From: Gemmatimonadota bacterium
GTDB lineage: Bacteria; Gemmatimonadota; Gemmatimonadetes; Gemmatimonadales; GWC2-71-9
Length of the DNA: 34,354 nucleotides
Direction of reading: 5' to 3'
NCBI GenBank assembly: GCA_003220855.1
Contig: QHTP01000035.1
Location: 1 to 34,354, forward strand
Shown: positions 17,176 through 26,356 of the stretch, one piece after another
Position numbering within the stretch: position 1 is the stretch's first letter
Layout: each line of letters starts with the position of its first letter
Position numbers and translations under genes: made by a program
The notes under the pieces: generated by a model
What the model was told of the DNA's origin: nothing
Seen by the model: the letters and a program-made list of their open reading frames with translations, nothing else
Database searches by the model: none

Positions 17176-19295
17176 CAGAACGCCTGGCCCACCGCGAACT
17201 GTACCACCACGCGGCGCCAGAACCCCGGCGGCAAGCCGGGACGCACCAGCACCTGGTTCCCGGTCGAATCGGTCACCGCCGTCAGGCCCTTGGTCTTCGT
17301 ATTGAGCAGGTACAGCGCTCCAGGTTCGGAAGGATAGCCGTTGTAGGCGGCGTCCAGCCGTACCGGCCCGAGCGGGGTCACGAACCGAACACCCACACCC
17401 GGCGTGAATCGCACGCCTCCCACGGTCGCGACGTCCCGCTCCCACACCTGCCCCACATCCGCGAACACGGCCACCCGCATACGGTCGGGGAACAGCGGCG
17501 TCGGGAATCGGAACTCGGCATTGGCCACGAAGATCGCATTGCCGCCGGTGGCCGACGCCTGAAGGTTGTGGTAGGTCGTGTCGGTACCGCTGACTTCGAT
17601 GGAGTCCGTGACGTACACGCGCGGACCCAGATCGTTGCGGGCGTAGCCGCGCACCGAGTTGGGACCTCCGCCATAGAATCGCTGATCCGGCGGTACGAAC
17701 CTGACGCTCTGGCGGGCGAAGCTGATCTGGCGCGCCGGGAGGATCGTCCCGCTCAGCACGCGCCACGCGAATGCCCCGCGCCGCCCGATGGGATAGTAGT
17801 GCGACACCTCGAGCTGCCCGCGGTTGAATTCGTACAACGTGTCGGAGCCGACCAGCCGGGAAGAGTGCGTCAGCGACGCGGTGACGACACCGCCCCCCGT
17901 AGGGTCGAGCACCGAGTTCGTCTGGTTCCGCACGGCGGACACCGTCACCGCCCCGAACCGCCGCCGGTTCGAGAGGAACGCTTGCTCGGACGAGTCGCAC
18001 AGCCGGAACAGCTGGCAGTAAACGGCCGGGGCCGCGGCCGTCCGCCCCACGGAATAACTGTAGCCCAGCGTGACCGGAATGTTGCGCCGGGCATTGAACG
18101 TCACAGCCAGGTTCGCGCCCACCGCCTGGCGCGTGTACGCGTTGAACTCCGAGCGCCGCTCGGTGAACAGCGCAATGCTCGCGGCGTGCCGGGGCGACAG
18201 GAACGCCGGCTGGCGCACCGTGATGGTGGCGTTGTAGTTGACGGTATCGGATGTGGCATCGTCGTGGAGCGGATGACACACATTCTTCCTGAGCCCGGCA
18301 TCAACGGGAATGCCGACGCCGAGCTTGGAGAGCTGCCCGCTGAGATCGAGCGAGCGGGCGCCGCCGAGGAAGTCGTACGCCGTCCACCCGCTTTGCACTC
18401 GGAAGCAGTCGAGTGAGCCGTACCCCGCGCCGATCCTGATACGGTGCAGCGGTGCTTCCGCCACGCGCACGATCACCTGCACGGTCGAGTCGCCGCCGGG
18501 CCGGGGCACACTGTCGGCCAGCACCACGTTGACCGAACGGAACATCCCCAAGCCGTACAGGTCGCGCTGCGTCACATACAACTGATCCTGCCGAAACCAG
18601 TCCCCTGGCCGCACCGAGAGCATGCGCCGCACGCTTCCCGTGTCCACCTGGCCGGCACCCGCGATGATCACCTCGCCCACCCGCATCCGCCGCCCCGGCA
18701 CGCCCTCCAGCGCCGCGACCGCCTGGAGCGCCGCAGCGTCCACGTCGTAGCTCCGCAGCACGTCGGCGTACGGATACCCGCGATTCTTGAGCCGGCCCAC
18801 GATCGTGTCGGCGGACGCCTGGAACAGCGCCCGGTTGAACGGGTCCCCGACCTGCAGCGGCAGCGCCCGCTTCAAGGCCGGCACGTCCAGGATCGAGTCG
18901 ACGCCCAGCACGTCGAGCCTGGTGAGCCGCACCGGGTCGCCCTCGTAGATCCGGAACGTCACGTACACGTCCCTCGCATCGCGCCGCACCAGGGTGTCGA
19001 TCACGGCGTTCATGTACCCGCTCTGGCGATACAGCAGCAGCAGGCGAACGACGTCACGACGAAACTCGAGCTCGTTGAAGGACCGCTTCTCCCCGAGCCC
19101 GAGCCATCGGAGAAAGGGGCTGGTCGCGAAGGCGCTCGAATTGGTGGTGGCGATTGCGGCGCTCAGCGTGTAGCGGTCGATCGCGTGGTTCCCCTCGAAG
19201 GAAAGGCCGCGGACTACCCGCTGCGGCTCCTGCTGCGCGGCGAGGCGAGCCGCCGCGAGGACGGCGACGACGAGGACCGGAAGAGACGCACGCAA
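17175..19295 (-). CDS. Omp85-family outer-membrane protein (TamA/BamA-like) with POTRA domains
   Basis: 'VVRGLSFEGNHAIDRYTLSAAIAT', POTRA repeats, C-terminal 'GGGPNSVRGYARNDLGPRVY', 'VAVFADVGQVWERD', 'GVGVRFVTPLGPVRLDAAYNG'. Preferred start TTG 19295 (MRASLPVLVVAVLAAARLAAQQ signal peptide); ATG 19370 also open. Confidence 0.9.
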   Translation of the reverse strand: MRASLPVLVVAVLAAARLAAQQEPQRVVRGLSFEGNHAIDRYTLSAAIATTNSSAFATSPFLRWLGLGEKRSFNELEFRRDVVRLLLLYRQSGYMNAVIDTLVRRDARDVYVTFRIYEGDPVRLTRLDVLGVDSILDVPALKRALPLQVGDPFNRALFQASADTIVGRLKNRGYPYADVLRSYDVDAAALQAVAALEGVPGRRMRVGEVIIAGAGQVDTGSVRRMLSVRPGDWFRQDQLYVTQRDLYGLGMFRSVNVVLADSVPRPGGDSTVQVIVRVAEAPLHRIRIGAGYGSLDCFRVQSGWTAYDFLGGARSLDLSGQLSKLGVGIPVDAGLRKNVCHPLHDDATSDTVNYNATITVRQPAFLSPRHAASIALFTERRSEFNAYTRQAVGANLAVTFNARRNIPVTLGYSYSVGRTAAAPAVYCQLFRLCDSSEQAFLSNRRRFGAVTVSAVRNQTNSVLDPTGGGVVTASLTHSSRLVGSDTLYEFNRGQLEVSHYYPIGRRGAFAWRVLSGTILPARQISFARQSVRFVPPDQRFYGGGPNSVRGYARNDLGPRVYVTDSIEVSGTDTTYHNLQASATGGNAIFVANAEFRFPTPLFPDRMRVAVFADVGQVWERDVATVGGVRFTPGVGVRFVTPLGPVRLDAAYNGYPSEPGALYLLNTKTKGLTAVTDSTGNQVLVRPGLPPGFWRRVVVQFAVGQAF

Positions 19296-19319
19296 TTGAC
19301 GCGGTCGGGCTGCCTCCCT

Positions 19320-19348
19320 ATGTTGGCTCGCTCCCCCCACACTGTCAA
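19320..19348 (-). promoter_or_regulatory. Candidate promoter for the Omp85 gene
   Basis: Minus strand: TTGACA (reverse complement of 19343-19348), 17 nt, CAACAT. The -35 is perfect and the -10 is poor. It lies upstream of the TTG 19295 start. Confidence 0.3.
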
Positions 19349-19368
19349 CCTTTTCGACACTCGACCCC

Positions 19369-20919
19369 ATGCGCGCGCGCTCCATCCTCCTGCACACGAC
19401 CCTCGTTGCCACGATCGCATGTGGTCGCACGGCCCCCGGGCGCGCCGGGCTCGTCTACTACGAGTCGTACGACCCGCGCTCGCTCGATCCCGCGCTGTCG
19501 ACCGACGTGCCCACCGGGGAGATGGTCACGCTCGCGTTCGACGGGTTGACGCAGTTCGATCCCGATGGCCGGCTCGAGCCGGCGCTGGCCGATCGCTGGA
19601 CCGCGTCGCCGGACGGTCGACGCTACGTGTTTCACCTGCGAGCGGGCGTCAAGTTCCACAACGGGACGCCACTCACCGCCGCGGCGGTGCGCGCGAGCTT
19701 CCTGCGGGTGCTCGCCCCAGGGACCCGGGGCGGTCGCCCCTGGCCGCTGTACCCCATCGCCGGGGCCGAGGAGTACGCGGCCGGCCGCGCCGCGGGCGTG
19801 CGCGGCATGACGCTGCGCGACGACTCGGGGCTGGCGTTCACGCTGACGGAGCCGCTCGCCATCTTCCCGAAGTTTCTCGCCATGCCGGTCGCGAGCGTGA
19901 CGCCCGCGCCCGCGCCGCCGGAGCTGGGGCAGCGACCGATCGGGACGGGCCCGTGGCGGTTCGTGGCGTGGCAGCACGACGACGCGCTCACGTTCGCGCG
20001 CAATCCCGACTACTGGGGTGGCGCCCCGCTCGCCGACACGCTCATCGTGCGCATCGTCCCCGAGCCGCTCACCCGGGCCGCCGAGTTCGAGGCAGGCCGG
20101 TTGAGCGTGATCGAGGTGCCGTTCGGCGAGACGGCGCGGTGGCGCGCGCAGCACCCCGGCTGGCTGGCCGAGAAACCGGCGCTGCGCGTGGTCTACGTCG
20201 CGCTCAACAACCGGCGTGGGCCGCTCTCCGACACGCGCGTGCGCCGGGCCATCAACCAGGCGGTGAACGTGCCGGAGATCCTGGCGACCGTGTACGGCGG
20301 GCGCGGCATCCTGGCACGCGGCGCGATCCCGCCCGCCCTCGCCGGGAGCGACACCACGCGTCGGGCATACGGCTACGATCCCGCCGCCGCGCGGCGGCTG
20401 CTCGCCGAAGCGGGGTACGCCGGTGGCATCGACGTGCAGCTGTGGCGCACGGCGTCGAACGTCGAGTTGTCGCGCGCGGCCCAAGCGATTCAATCCCAGC
20501 TCGCCGCGGCGGGGGTACGGGTGGAGCTGGTCGAGCGCGACGCCTCGAGTCAGCGCGAGGCGGCCCGCAAGGGCCAGGCCGACATGGTGATTCTCGACTG
20601 GTGGGCCGACTATCCCGACGCCGACAACTTCCTCTATCCACTGTTCTACTCGGGGAGCTTCGGGGCGGGCGGGAACTATGCGTTCTACTCGGACGCCGTC
20701 ACGGACTCGCTCATTCTCGCCGCCCGGCGAACCACGGACGACGCCGGCCGCACGGCGCTGTACCGGCGGATCGACGACCGTGTCTACGCCGCGGCGCCGT
20801 GGCTCTACCTCTGGTTCCCAAAGGACCTGTGGGCCCACCGGCCCGACCTGGGCGGGTGGGATCTGCCGGTCATCTTCAACGGACAGCGCTGGACCCACGC
20901 GCGCGTCGGGGGCCGGTGA
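19369..20919 (+). CDS. Peptide/nickel-type ABC transporter substrate-binding lipoprotein (SBP family 5)
   Basis: N-terminal 'LLHTTLVATIACGRT' lipobox-like; 'SLDPALSTDVPTGEMVTLAFDGLTQFDPDGRLEPALADRWTASPDGRRYVFHLRAGVKFHNGTPLTA', 'YWGGAPLADTLIVRIV'. Confidence 0.93.
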   Translation: MRARSILLHTTLVATIACGRTAPGRAGLVYYESYDPRSLDPALSTDVPTGEMVTLAFDGLTQFDPDGRLEPALADRWTASPDGRRYVFHLRAGVKFHNGTPLTAAAVRASFLRVLAPGTRGGRPWPLYPIAGAEEYAAGRAAGVRGMTLRDDSGLAFTLTEPLAIFPKFLAMPVASVTPAPAPPELGQRPIGTGPWRFVAWQHDDALTFARNPDYWGGAPLADTLIVRIVPEPLTRAAEFEAGRLSVIEVPFGETARWRAQHPGWLAEKPALRVVYVALNNRRGPLSDTRVRRAINQAVNVPEILATVYGGRGILARGAIPPALAGSDTTRRAYGYDPAAARRLLAEAGYAGGIDVQLWRTASNVELSRAAQAIQSQLAAAGVRVELVERDASSQREAARKGQADMVILDWWADYPDADNFLYPLFYSGSFGAGGNYAFYSDAVTDSLILAARRTTDDAGRTALYRRIDDRVYAAAPWLYLWFPKDLWAHRPDLGGWDLPVIFNGQRWTHARVGGR

Positions 20920-21836
20920 TGCGGCTCGTCGGGCGGCGCCTGCTCATGACGCTGCCGACGCTGTTCGGGGTGCTGGTGGTTGCCTTTCTGCTGCTGAACG
21001 TCGCCCCGGGCGATCCCGTCGCCGCGATGGTGGGCGAGCGCGCCGACTCGGCCACGATCGCGCGGCTGCGGGCCGAGCTGCATCTCGACGATCCGCTCCC
21101 GGCACGGTTCGGGCACTACGTGTGGGGCGTGGTGCGGGGCGATTTGGGGCGCTCCTACATCACCCAGCGACCGATCGTCCAGGACCTGGAGGAGCGCTTC
21201 CCCAAGACGGTGCAGCTCGCCCTGGCGGCGATGCTCCTCGCCGCGCTGTGCGGCATCACGCTGGGGGCGGTGTCGGCGGTCCAGCCGGGGGGCGTGTTCG
21301 ACCGGCTCGCCATGCTCGTGTCGTATCTGGGAGTGTCGTTCCCCGTGTACTGGGTGGGGCTGCTCCTGATCCTCGTGTTCGCGCTGGGCCTCCACTGGCT
21401 GCCGCCGTCGGGCTCGGGCGGCCTCGCGTATCTCGTCTTGCCCGCGCTGACGCTCGGGATGCGCTCGATCGCGTTCCTGTCGCGCATCACCCGCGCGGCC
21501 ATGCTCGACGTGCTGTCGAGCGATTTCGTGCGCACGGCGCGGGCGAAGGGCTTGAGCGAGGCGACGGTGGTGCTGCGTCATGGGCTCCGCAACGCGCTGG
21601 TCCCGGTGATCACCGTACTGGGACTCGACACCGGGAGCTATCTGACCGGCAGTATTCTCACGGAGACGATCTTCGGCTGGCCGGGCCTAGGCCGCTACGT
21701 GCTCACCGCGATCGAGAAACGCGACCTGCCGGCGATCCAGGGAGGTATTCTGTTCATGTCCCTCGTGTTCGTGCTGGTGAACCTCGTGACGGACTTGCTC
21801 TATGCGAAAGCTGATCCTCGCATCGCTTACGATTAG
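20919..21836 (+). CDS. ABC transporter permease, DppB/OppB type
   Basis: 'LVGRRLLMTLPTLFGVLVVAFLLLNVAPGDPV', 'RLRAELHLDDPLPARFGHYVWGVVRGDLGRSYI', 'FVRTARAKGLSEATVVLRHGLRNALVPVIT', 'LTETIFGWPGLGRYVLTAI'. Confidence 0.95.
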   Translation: MRLVGRRLLMTLPTLFGVLVVAFLLLNVAPGDPVAAMVGERADSATIARLRAELHLDDPLPARFGHYVWGVVRGDLGRSYITQRPIVQDLEERFPKTVQLALAAMLLAALCGITLGAVSAVQPGGVFDRLAMLVSYLGVSFPVYWVGLLLILVFALGLHWLPPSGSGGLAYLVLPALTLGMRSIAFLSRITRAAMLDVLSSDFVRTARAKGLSEATVVLRHGLRNALVPVITVLGLDTGSYLTGSILTETIFGWPGLGRYVLTAIEKRDLPAIQGGILFMSLVFVLVNLVTDLLYAKADPRIAYD

Positions 21837-23319
21837 CTCGGGCCTCGCGGCGCAATCATCCGTCCCGCGGCCGCGCACCGCGGCGCTGCGCGGCTCCCTG
21901 GAGCACCGGCTGGCGCAGCTGGTCGACGCGCCGCCGTTCGACCGCGCCACGTGGGGGATGTACGTGGTGGACGACCGCGGCCGCGTGGTGTACCAGCGCA
22001 ACGCCGATCATTTTTCCGTGCCGGCGAGCAACACCAAGCTCGTCGTCACCGCGGCCGCGGCCGTGCTGCTGCCGGTGGATTACCGCGTGACGACGAGTCT
22101 GTACGTGAACGGGCGGGTGGAGGGCGGCGTGCTGTACGGCGACCTGATCCTCTACGGGCGGGGCGATCCCACGTGGTCGGAGCGGTGCTTCTCCGTCGAC
22201 ACGCTCGCGCCCGGCGCCTGTGACTCGGTGTCCACGGCCATCGACGCCATCGCGGACTCCGTACGCGCCCGCGGCATCCGGCGCATCACGGGAAAGCTGG
22301 TGGGCGACGGGTCGTATTTCGAGCCGACCCTGATTCACTACGGCTGGAACGCGTGGGACCTGACGTGGTGGTACGCGGCCCCGGTTTCGGGCCTCGGGTT
22401 CCACGACAACAGCCTGGACTTCCACATCGCCCCCGGGCCCGCCGTGGACGCACCGCCGGTGATCACGTGGTCACCCGACCTGGGGCTCATCACGTTCGAA
22501 AACCGCGCCCGCACTGTGCCCGCGGACTCAACATCGACCATCGGCGACAACTTCTTCCGGAGCGGCGCGGGGTGGAACGTGCGGGCGGAGGGGACGGTCG
22601 CACTCGGCAAGAAGCCATGGGTGGAGAGCGTGGCGCTTCCGGACCCGAACCTCTACGCCGCGCGGGCCCTGGCGACGTCGCTCGGACGCAAGGGCGTGGC
22701 GGTAGCGGGGGGCGCGCTGAGCACCACCGATTCGCTCGCCTACCGAGCCGCCCGGTGCTGCGGGTCGCCCCTCGTCGAATACCGCGGGCGCCCGCTGCCC
22801 GACGTCATCTTCCCGATCCTCAACACCAGCCAGAACTGGTTCGCCGAAATGCTGCTGAAGGTGCTGGGTCGCGAGATCAAAGGAGAGGGCAGCTGGGCGG
22901 CGGGGCTCGACGTGGAGCGCCGTTTCTTGATCGATTCGGTGAAGATCGACTCCACCGCCTTCGCGCTCGAGGACGGGTCGGGGCTCGCGGCCGGCAACCT
23001 GGTCACGCCGCACGCGTTCGCCCAGCTCCTGGCGTACATGCACCGCCATCCCAAAGGAGCGGCGTTCGTGGCCGCCCTGCCGCACGCGGGACAACCGGGG
23101 TCGCTCCTCAAGCGCTTCGTCGGCACGCCGCTCGAAGGCCGCGTGATCGCGAAGACCGGCAGCATCGATCGCGTCAACAGCCTGTCGGGCTACATCGAGC
23201 AGCCGAATGGCCGGACCGTCACGTTCAGCGTCCAGGCGAACGGGCATGCGGTTCCCTACCAACAAATGTTGGCGCAGATCGACTCGGTAGTGGTTGAAAT
23301 AGGAAAGACGTCACGGTAA
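21802..23319 (+). CDS. dacB: D-alanyl-D-alanine carboxypeptidase/endopeptidase (PBP4, DacB family)
   Basis: SxxK 'SVPASNTKLVVTAAA', SxN 'NTSQNWFAEMLLKVLG', KTG 'VIAKTGSIDRVNSLSGYI'. Overlaps the permease gene by 35 nt. Confidence 0.9.
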   Translation: MRKLILASLTISSGLAAQSSVPRPRTAALRGSLEHRLAQLVDAPPFDRATWGMYVVDDRGRVVYQRNADHFSVPASNTKLVVTAAAAVLLPVDYRVTTSLYVNGRVEGGVLYGDLILYGRGDPTWSERCFSVDTLAPGACDSVSTAIDAIADSVRARGIRRITGKLVGDGSYFEPTLIHYGWNAWDLTWWYAAPVSGLGFHDNSLDFHIAPGPAVDAPPVITWSPDLGLITFENRARTVPADSTSTIGDNFFRSGAGWNVRAEGTVALGKKPWVESVALPDPNLYAARALATSLGRKGVAVAGGALSTTDSLAYRAARCCGSPLVEYRGRPLPDVIFPILNTSQNWFAEMLLKVLGREIKGEGSWAAGLDVERRFLIDSVKIDSTAFALEDGSGLAAGNLVTPHAFAQLLAYMHRHPKGAAFVAALPHAGQPGSLLKRFVGTPLEGRVIAKTGSIDRVNSLSGYIEQPNGRTVTFSVQANGHAVPYQQMLAQIDSVVVEIGKTSR

Positions 23320-23392
23320 GACGTCACGGGAACGACGTCGTCCCGTGACGCCTCTCCGCGGCGGTTCTCCGTGACGTAGTTCCCTTGACGCC
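23305..23392. repeat. Dyad-symmetric element between convergent genes; about 14-bp unit GTCACGGGAACKAC in both orientations, with a strong central palindrome
   Basis: AAGACGTCACGG at 23305 and 23318. Palindrome CGTCACGGG-A-ACGACGTCGT-CCCGTGACG at 23322-23350. Reverse-oriented copies follow ('CCGTGACGTAGTTCCCTTGACGCC'). Confidence 0.8.
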
Positions 23393-23394
23393 TT

Positions 23395-24417
23395 TTAGTC
23401 TTCTGTCTGCCCGAATAACGCCATGTTGCTCGAATGCCCCGGCTCGACCTTCGCCGCGGGATTGATGAAGTGCACCGCATGGTTGACGGCGATGGCCGCC
23501 TCGGCCGCGCCCGTCGCGATCAGCTTGAGCTTGCCCGGATAGGTGGTGATGTCCCCGGCGGCGAACACGCCCGGCAGGTTGGTGGCCATCGTCTGCGAGA
23601 CCTTGATCTCGCCCTTCTCGATGTCGAGCCCCCACTGCGCGATCGCGCCGAGTGAGGAGATGAAGCCGAGCTGCGGGATCACACTGTCGACCGCGAGACG
23701 CTCCTCGAGCTTGGTCTTGCTGTTGTAGATGGTCACGGCGTCTATGCGCTCGTCGCCGTGGATCATCCTCAGCTCCCAGAACGTGCGGAGCTCCATTTTG
23801 CCCGCCGCGGACAGCTCCTGCACCTGACGCACCGTCGCGGCGTGCGCGCGGAAGCCGTCGCGGCGGTGGATCATCACGATGGACCGGGCGATCCCCTGCA
23901 GGTTCACGGCCCAGTCGAACGCCGAATCACCGCCGCCGACCAGCAGGACGCGTTTGCCGCTGAACAGCTTCGGATCGAGCACGCGGTCGTGCAGCCCTTT
24001 CCCGTACCAGCGGTCCACGTCCTTGAGGGGCAACTTGCGGGGCGTGAACGCGCCGATGCCGCCCGCGATCAGCACCGTGCGCGACGGGTACTCGTCCCTT
24101 TCCGTCACGACCGTGAACGCCGGCTGCCCGTTCTCCGAGTCGCGCTTCAGGCCCGTCACGTTCTCCCCGAGGTGGACCGGCGGCTTGAACTGGAACGCCT
24201 GCTCGGCCATGCCCTTCACGAGGTCTTTGGAGAGGACCTTCGGGAAGCCCGCCACGTCGAAGATGTACTTCTCGGGATATAGCGCGGTCAGCTGCCCGCC
24301 GACCTGGTCGAGGTTGTCGATCAGGCGGCAGGATGCCCCGCGCATCCCGGCGTAAAACGCGCCGAACAACCCGGTCGGACCGGCGCCGATTATGGTGATA
24401 TCTTTGACGTCCTGCAT
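23395..24417 (-). CDS. Ferredoxin--NADP(+) reductase-like (thioredoxin reductase-type flavoprotein)
   Basis: 'DITIIGAGPTGLFGAFYAGMRGASCRLIDNLDQVGGQLTALYPEKYIFDVAGFPKV', 'VLLVGGGDSAFDWAVNLQ', 'LPGVFAAGDITTYPGKLKLIATGAAEAAIAVNHAVHFI'. Confidence 0.9.
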   Translation of the reverse strand: MQDVKDITIIGAGPTGLFGAFYAGMRGASCRLIDNLDQVGGQLTALYPEKYIFDVAGFPKVLSKDLVKGMAEQAFQFKPPVHLGENVTGLKRDSENGQPAFTVVTERDEYPSRTVLIAGGIGAFTPRKLPLKDVDRWYGKGLHDRVLDPKLFSGKRVLLVGGGDSAFDWAVNLQGIARSIVMIHRRDGFRAHAATVRQVQELSAAGKMELRTFWELRMIHGDERIDAVTIYNSKTKLEERLAVDSVIPQLGFISSLGAIAQWGLDIEKGEIKVSQTMATNLPGVFAAGDITTYPGKLKLIATGAAEAAIAVNHAVHFINPAAKVEPGHSSNMALFGQTED

Positions 24418-24465
24418 GGGCTTCAATCGTAACGGAAGCCCCGGAGAGAAGGGAGAGGGGAGCGG

Positions 24466-25017
24466 TTGAAGATCTATACCAAGACGGGGGACGGTGGAGA
24501 AACAGGGCTGTTTGGCGGCGGCCGGACGCCCAAGGACAGTCCCCGCGTGGCGGCGTACGGCGAAGTGGACGAGTTGAACGCGGCGCTCGGGCTGGCGCAC
24601 GCGCTCGCACCCGAGCAGTTCGCTGATGCCCTGCTGCAGAGCATCCAGCGCGATCTGTTCACCATCGGGGCGGAGCTCGCGACGCCGGACCCCGACAAGC
24701 TGCACAAGGCGCTCTCCCGCAGCGGCGCGGCCATCGGCCAATCGGACATCGCCGCGCTCGAGGACGCCATCGATGGACACGAGTCGCGGCTCGAGCCGCT
24801 CAAGAACTTCATTGTGCCGGGCGGAACGCCCAAAGCCGCGGCGTTGCACCTAGGGCGCACGGTGTGTCGCCGGGCCGAGCGCGCCGTCGTCGCCCTGGCG
24901 CGCCACGAGCAAACCAACCCCGCGATCCTCCGGTACCTGAACCGCCTGTCGGATCTCCTGTTCGTCCTGGCGCGCGCCGCCAACGCGCACGCCGGACGCC
25001 CCGACGTCAAGTGGTGA
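24466..25017 (+). CDS. Cob(I)alamin adenosyltransferase, PduO type
   Basis: 'KIYTKTGDGGETGLFGGGRTPKDSPRVAAYGEVDELNAALGLA', 'FIVPGGTPKAAALHLGRTVCRRAERAVVAL', 'RYLNRLSDLLFVLAR'. TTG start at 24466. Confidence 0.95.
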   Translation: MKIYTKTGDGGETGLFGGGRTPKDSPRVAAYGEVDELNAALGLAHALAPEQFADALLQSIQRDLFTIGAELATPDPDKLHKALSRSGAAIGQSDIAALEDAIDGHESRLEPLKNFIVPGGTPKAAALHLGRTVCRRAERAVVALARHEQTNPAILRYLNRLSDLLFVLARAANAHAGRPDVKW

Positions 25018-26114
25018 CGATCCGCGTCGCCACCGCGGAGCAGCGCCACACCTCGTACGACATTCTGATCGACCGCGGACTGCTCGCGGATCTGCCCGCC
25101 CTGGTGAAAGCCGCCTGCCCAGCCGCGCGCTATGCCGTGATCACCGACTCGCACGTCGCGACGCTGTGCGGGGCGAAGATCGTTACACGACTCCACGACG
25201 CCACGTTGCAGGCCCAACTCTTCGAGTTCCCGGCGGGCGAGTGGAACAAGACGCGAGAAACGTGGGCGATGCTCTCCGACAAGATGCTCGTGGCGCAGTT
25301 CGGCCGCGACAGCGCCGTGCTGGCGCTCGGCGGAGGCGTCGTGGGCGACGTCGCGGGGTTCGTCGCGGCCACGTACCTGCGGGGCGTCCCGTACATCCAG
25401 GTACCCACCACGCTGCTCGCGATGATCGACTCGTCGATCGGCGGCAAGACGGGTGTCGACGTCCCGGCCGGCAAGAACCTGCTGGGCGCCTTTCACCAAC
25501 CTCGTCTCGTCGTCGCCGACCTGGACCTGCTCGGCACCCTGCCGCCGCCGCAGCTCGCCGCGGGGATCGCCGAAGCGGTCAAGCACGGGGTGATCGCCGA
25601 CGCCGACTACTTCGCATTCCTGGAGCGCGAGCACCACGCCGTCACGACCAAGCAGCCCGCCGCACTCGAGCAACTGGTGCGGCGCTCCGTGGAGATCAAG
25701 GCGGGCGTCGTCGCTGCGGACGAGCGTGAGACCGGCCGTCGCGCGATCCTCAACTTCGGGCACACGGTGGCGCACGCGGTCGAGGCGACGGCGCAGTTCG
25801 CCGTGCTGCACGGCGAGGCCGTCGCGATCGGCATGACGTACGAAGCGCGGCTCGCAGAAGTGCTGGGGATCGCCGAACCGGGAACCGCCAATCGCATCGC
25901 GCGGCTGCTCGAGCGCTGCGGTCTCCCGCTCGAGCTCCCCGAGAGCGCCACGGCGGACCGCCTGCTCGCGACGATGCAGCTCGACAAAAAGGCGCGCGCC
26001 GGAACGGTGCGGTTCGCGCTGCCGGAGGCGGTTGGACGCATGCACGCCGACGGCAGTAGCTGGACGGTGGCGGCCCCCGAGCGCGCGGTACGGGACGTGC
26101 TCGCGGGGCGGTAG
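25014..26114 (+). CDS. aroB: 3-dehydroquinate synthase
   Basis: 'LALGGGVVGDVAGFVAATYLRGVPYIQVPTTLLAMIDSSIGGKTGVDVPAGKNLLGAFHQP', 'GIAEAVKHGVIAD', 'ILNFGHTVAHAVE'. GTG start at 25014 overlaps the previous stop. Confidence 0.96.
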   Translation: MTIRVATAEQRHTSYDILIDRGLLADLPALVKAACPAARYAVITDSHVATLCGAKIVTRLHDATLQAQLFEFPAGEWNKTRETWAMLSDKMLVAQFGRDSAVLALGGGVVGDVAGFVAATYLRGVPYIQVPTTLLAMIDSSIGGKTGVDVPAGKNLLGAFHQPRLVVADLDLLGTLPPPQLAAGIAEAVKHGVIADADYFAFLEREHHAVTTKQPAALEQLVRRSVEIKAGVVAADERETGRRAILNFGHTVAHAVEATAQFAVLHGEAVAIGMTYEARLAEVLGIAEPGTANRIARLLERCGLPLELPESATADRLLATMQLDKKARAGTVRFALPEAVGRMHADGSSWTVAAPERAVRDVLAGR

Positions 26115-26149
26115 TCGCAGCTTGGTACTAATTGCAAGTGCGTCAACAA

Positions 26150-26356
26150 CTTCCCACATGATTCTGCACCTCTCCACATGCCGCGCAACTCGCAGTCAAC
26201 GCGGCATCAACATCCATTTCTCCACACGCGATGTGGATAGTGGACAAACGCGGGAGTGGTGCTACGCACTAATAATTTGTGATGTGGAAAAATGGATAGA
26301 TTTGCACCATTCGCCGGCGATTCCTATATTGGGCGCCGGTCGTAGAGTTTTCCACT
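26150..26356. promoter_or_regulatory. Cluster of DnaA-box-like 9-mers in an AT-richer intergenic region
   Basis: TTCTCCACA 26218-26226 (+); CTATCCACA (minus, 26232-26240); TTTTCCACA (minus, 26283-26291, perfect TTWTNCACA); TTTTCCACT 26348-26356 (+); weaker CTTCCCACA 26150 and CTCTCCACA 26170. Confidence 0.5.
26302..26330 (+). promoter_or_regulatory. Candidate sigma70-type promoter of the sigma-factor gene
   Basis: TTGCAC (26302-26307), 17-nt spacer, TATATT (26325-26330). The -10 matches 5/6 and the -35 matches 3/6. Confidence 0.45.

Noticed and set aside
17176-18279. Upstream extension of the 1841-aa TamB ORF
   Set aside because: It runs in another frame across the Omp85 gene. The TamB N-terminus with a TM anchor begins at ATG 17175; the extension is a high-GC open-frame artefact.
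18444-19368. Long N-terminal part of the 1130-aa ORF ending in DppB
   Set aside because: Antisense to Omp85, then a wrong frame through the SBP; the real permease starts at ATG 20919.
24421-24470. CTTCAA...TTGAAG dyad between the divergent flavoprotein and adenosyltransferase genes as an operator
   Set aside because: Only 6 bp per arm, and it overlaps both N-terminal codons (TTG AAG); too weak to claim as a regulatory site.
24474-26177. 567-aa minus-strand ORF opposite the adenosyltransferase and aroB
   Set aside because: Antisense to two well-supported enzymes; low-complexity Arg/His/Gly composition.
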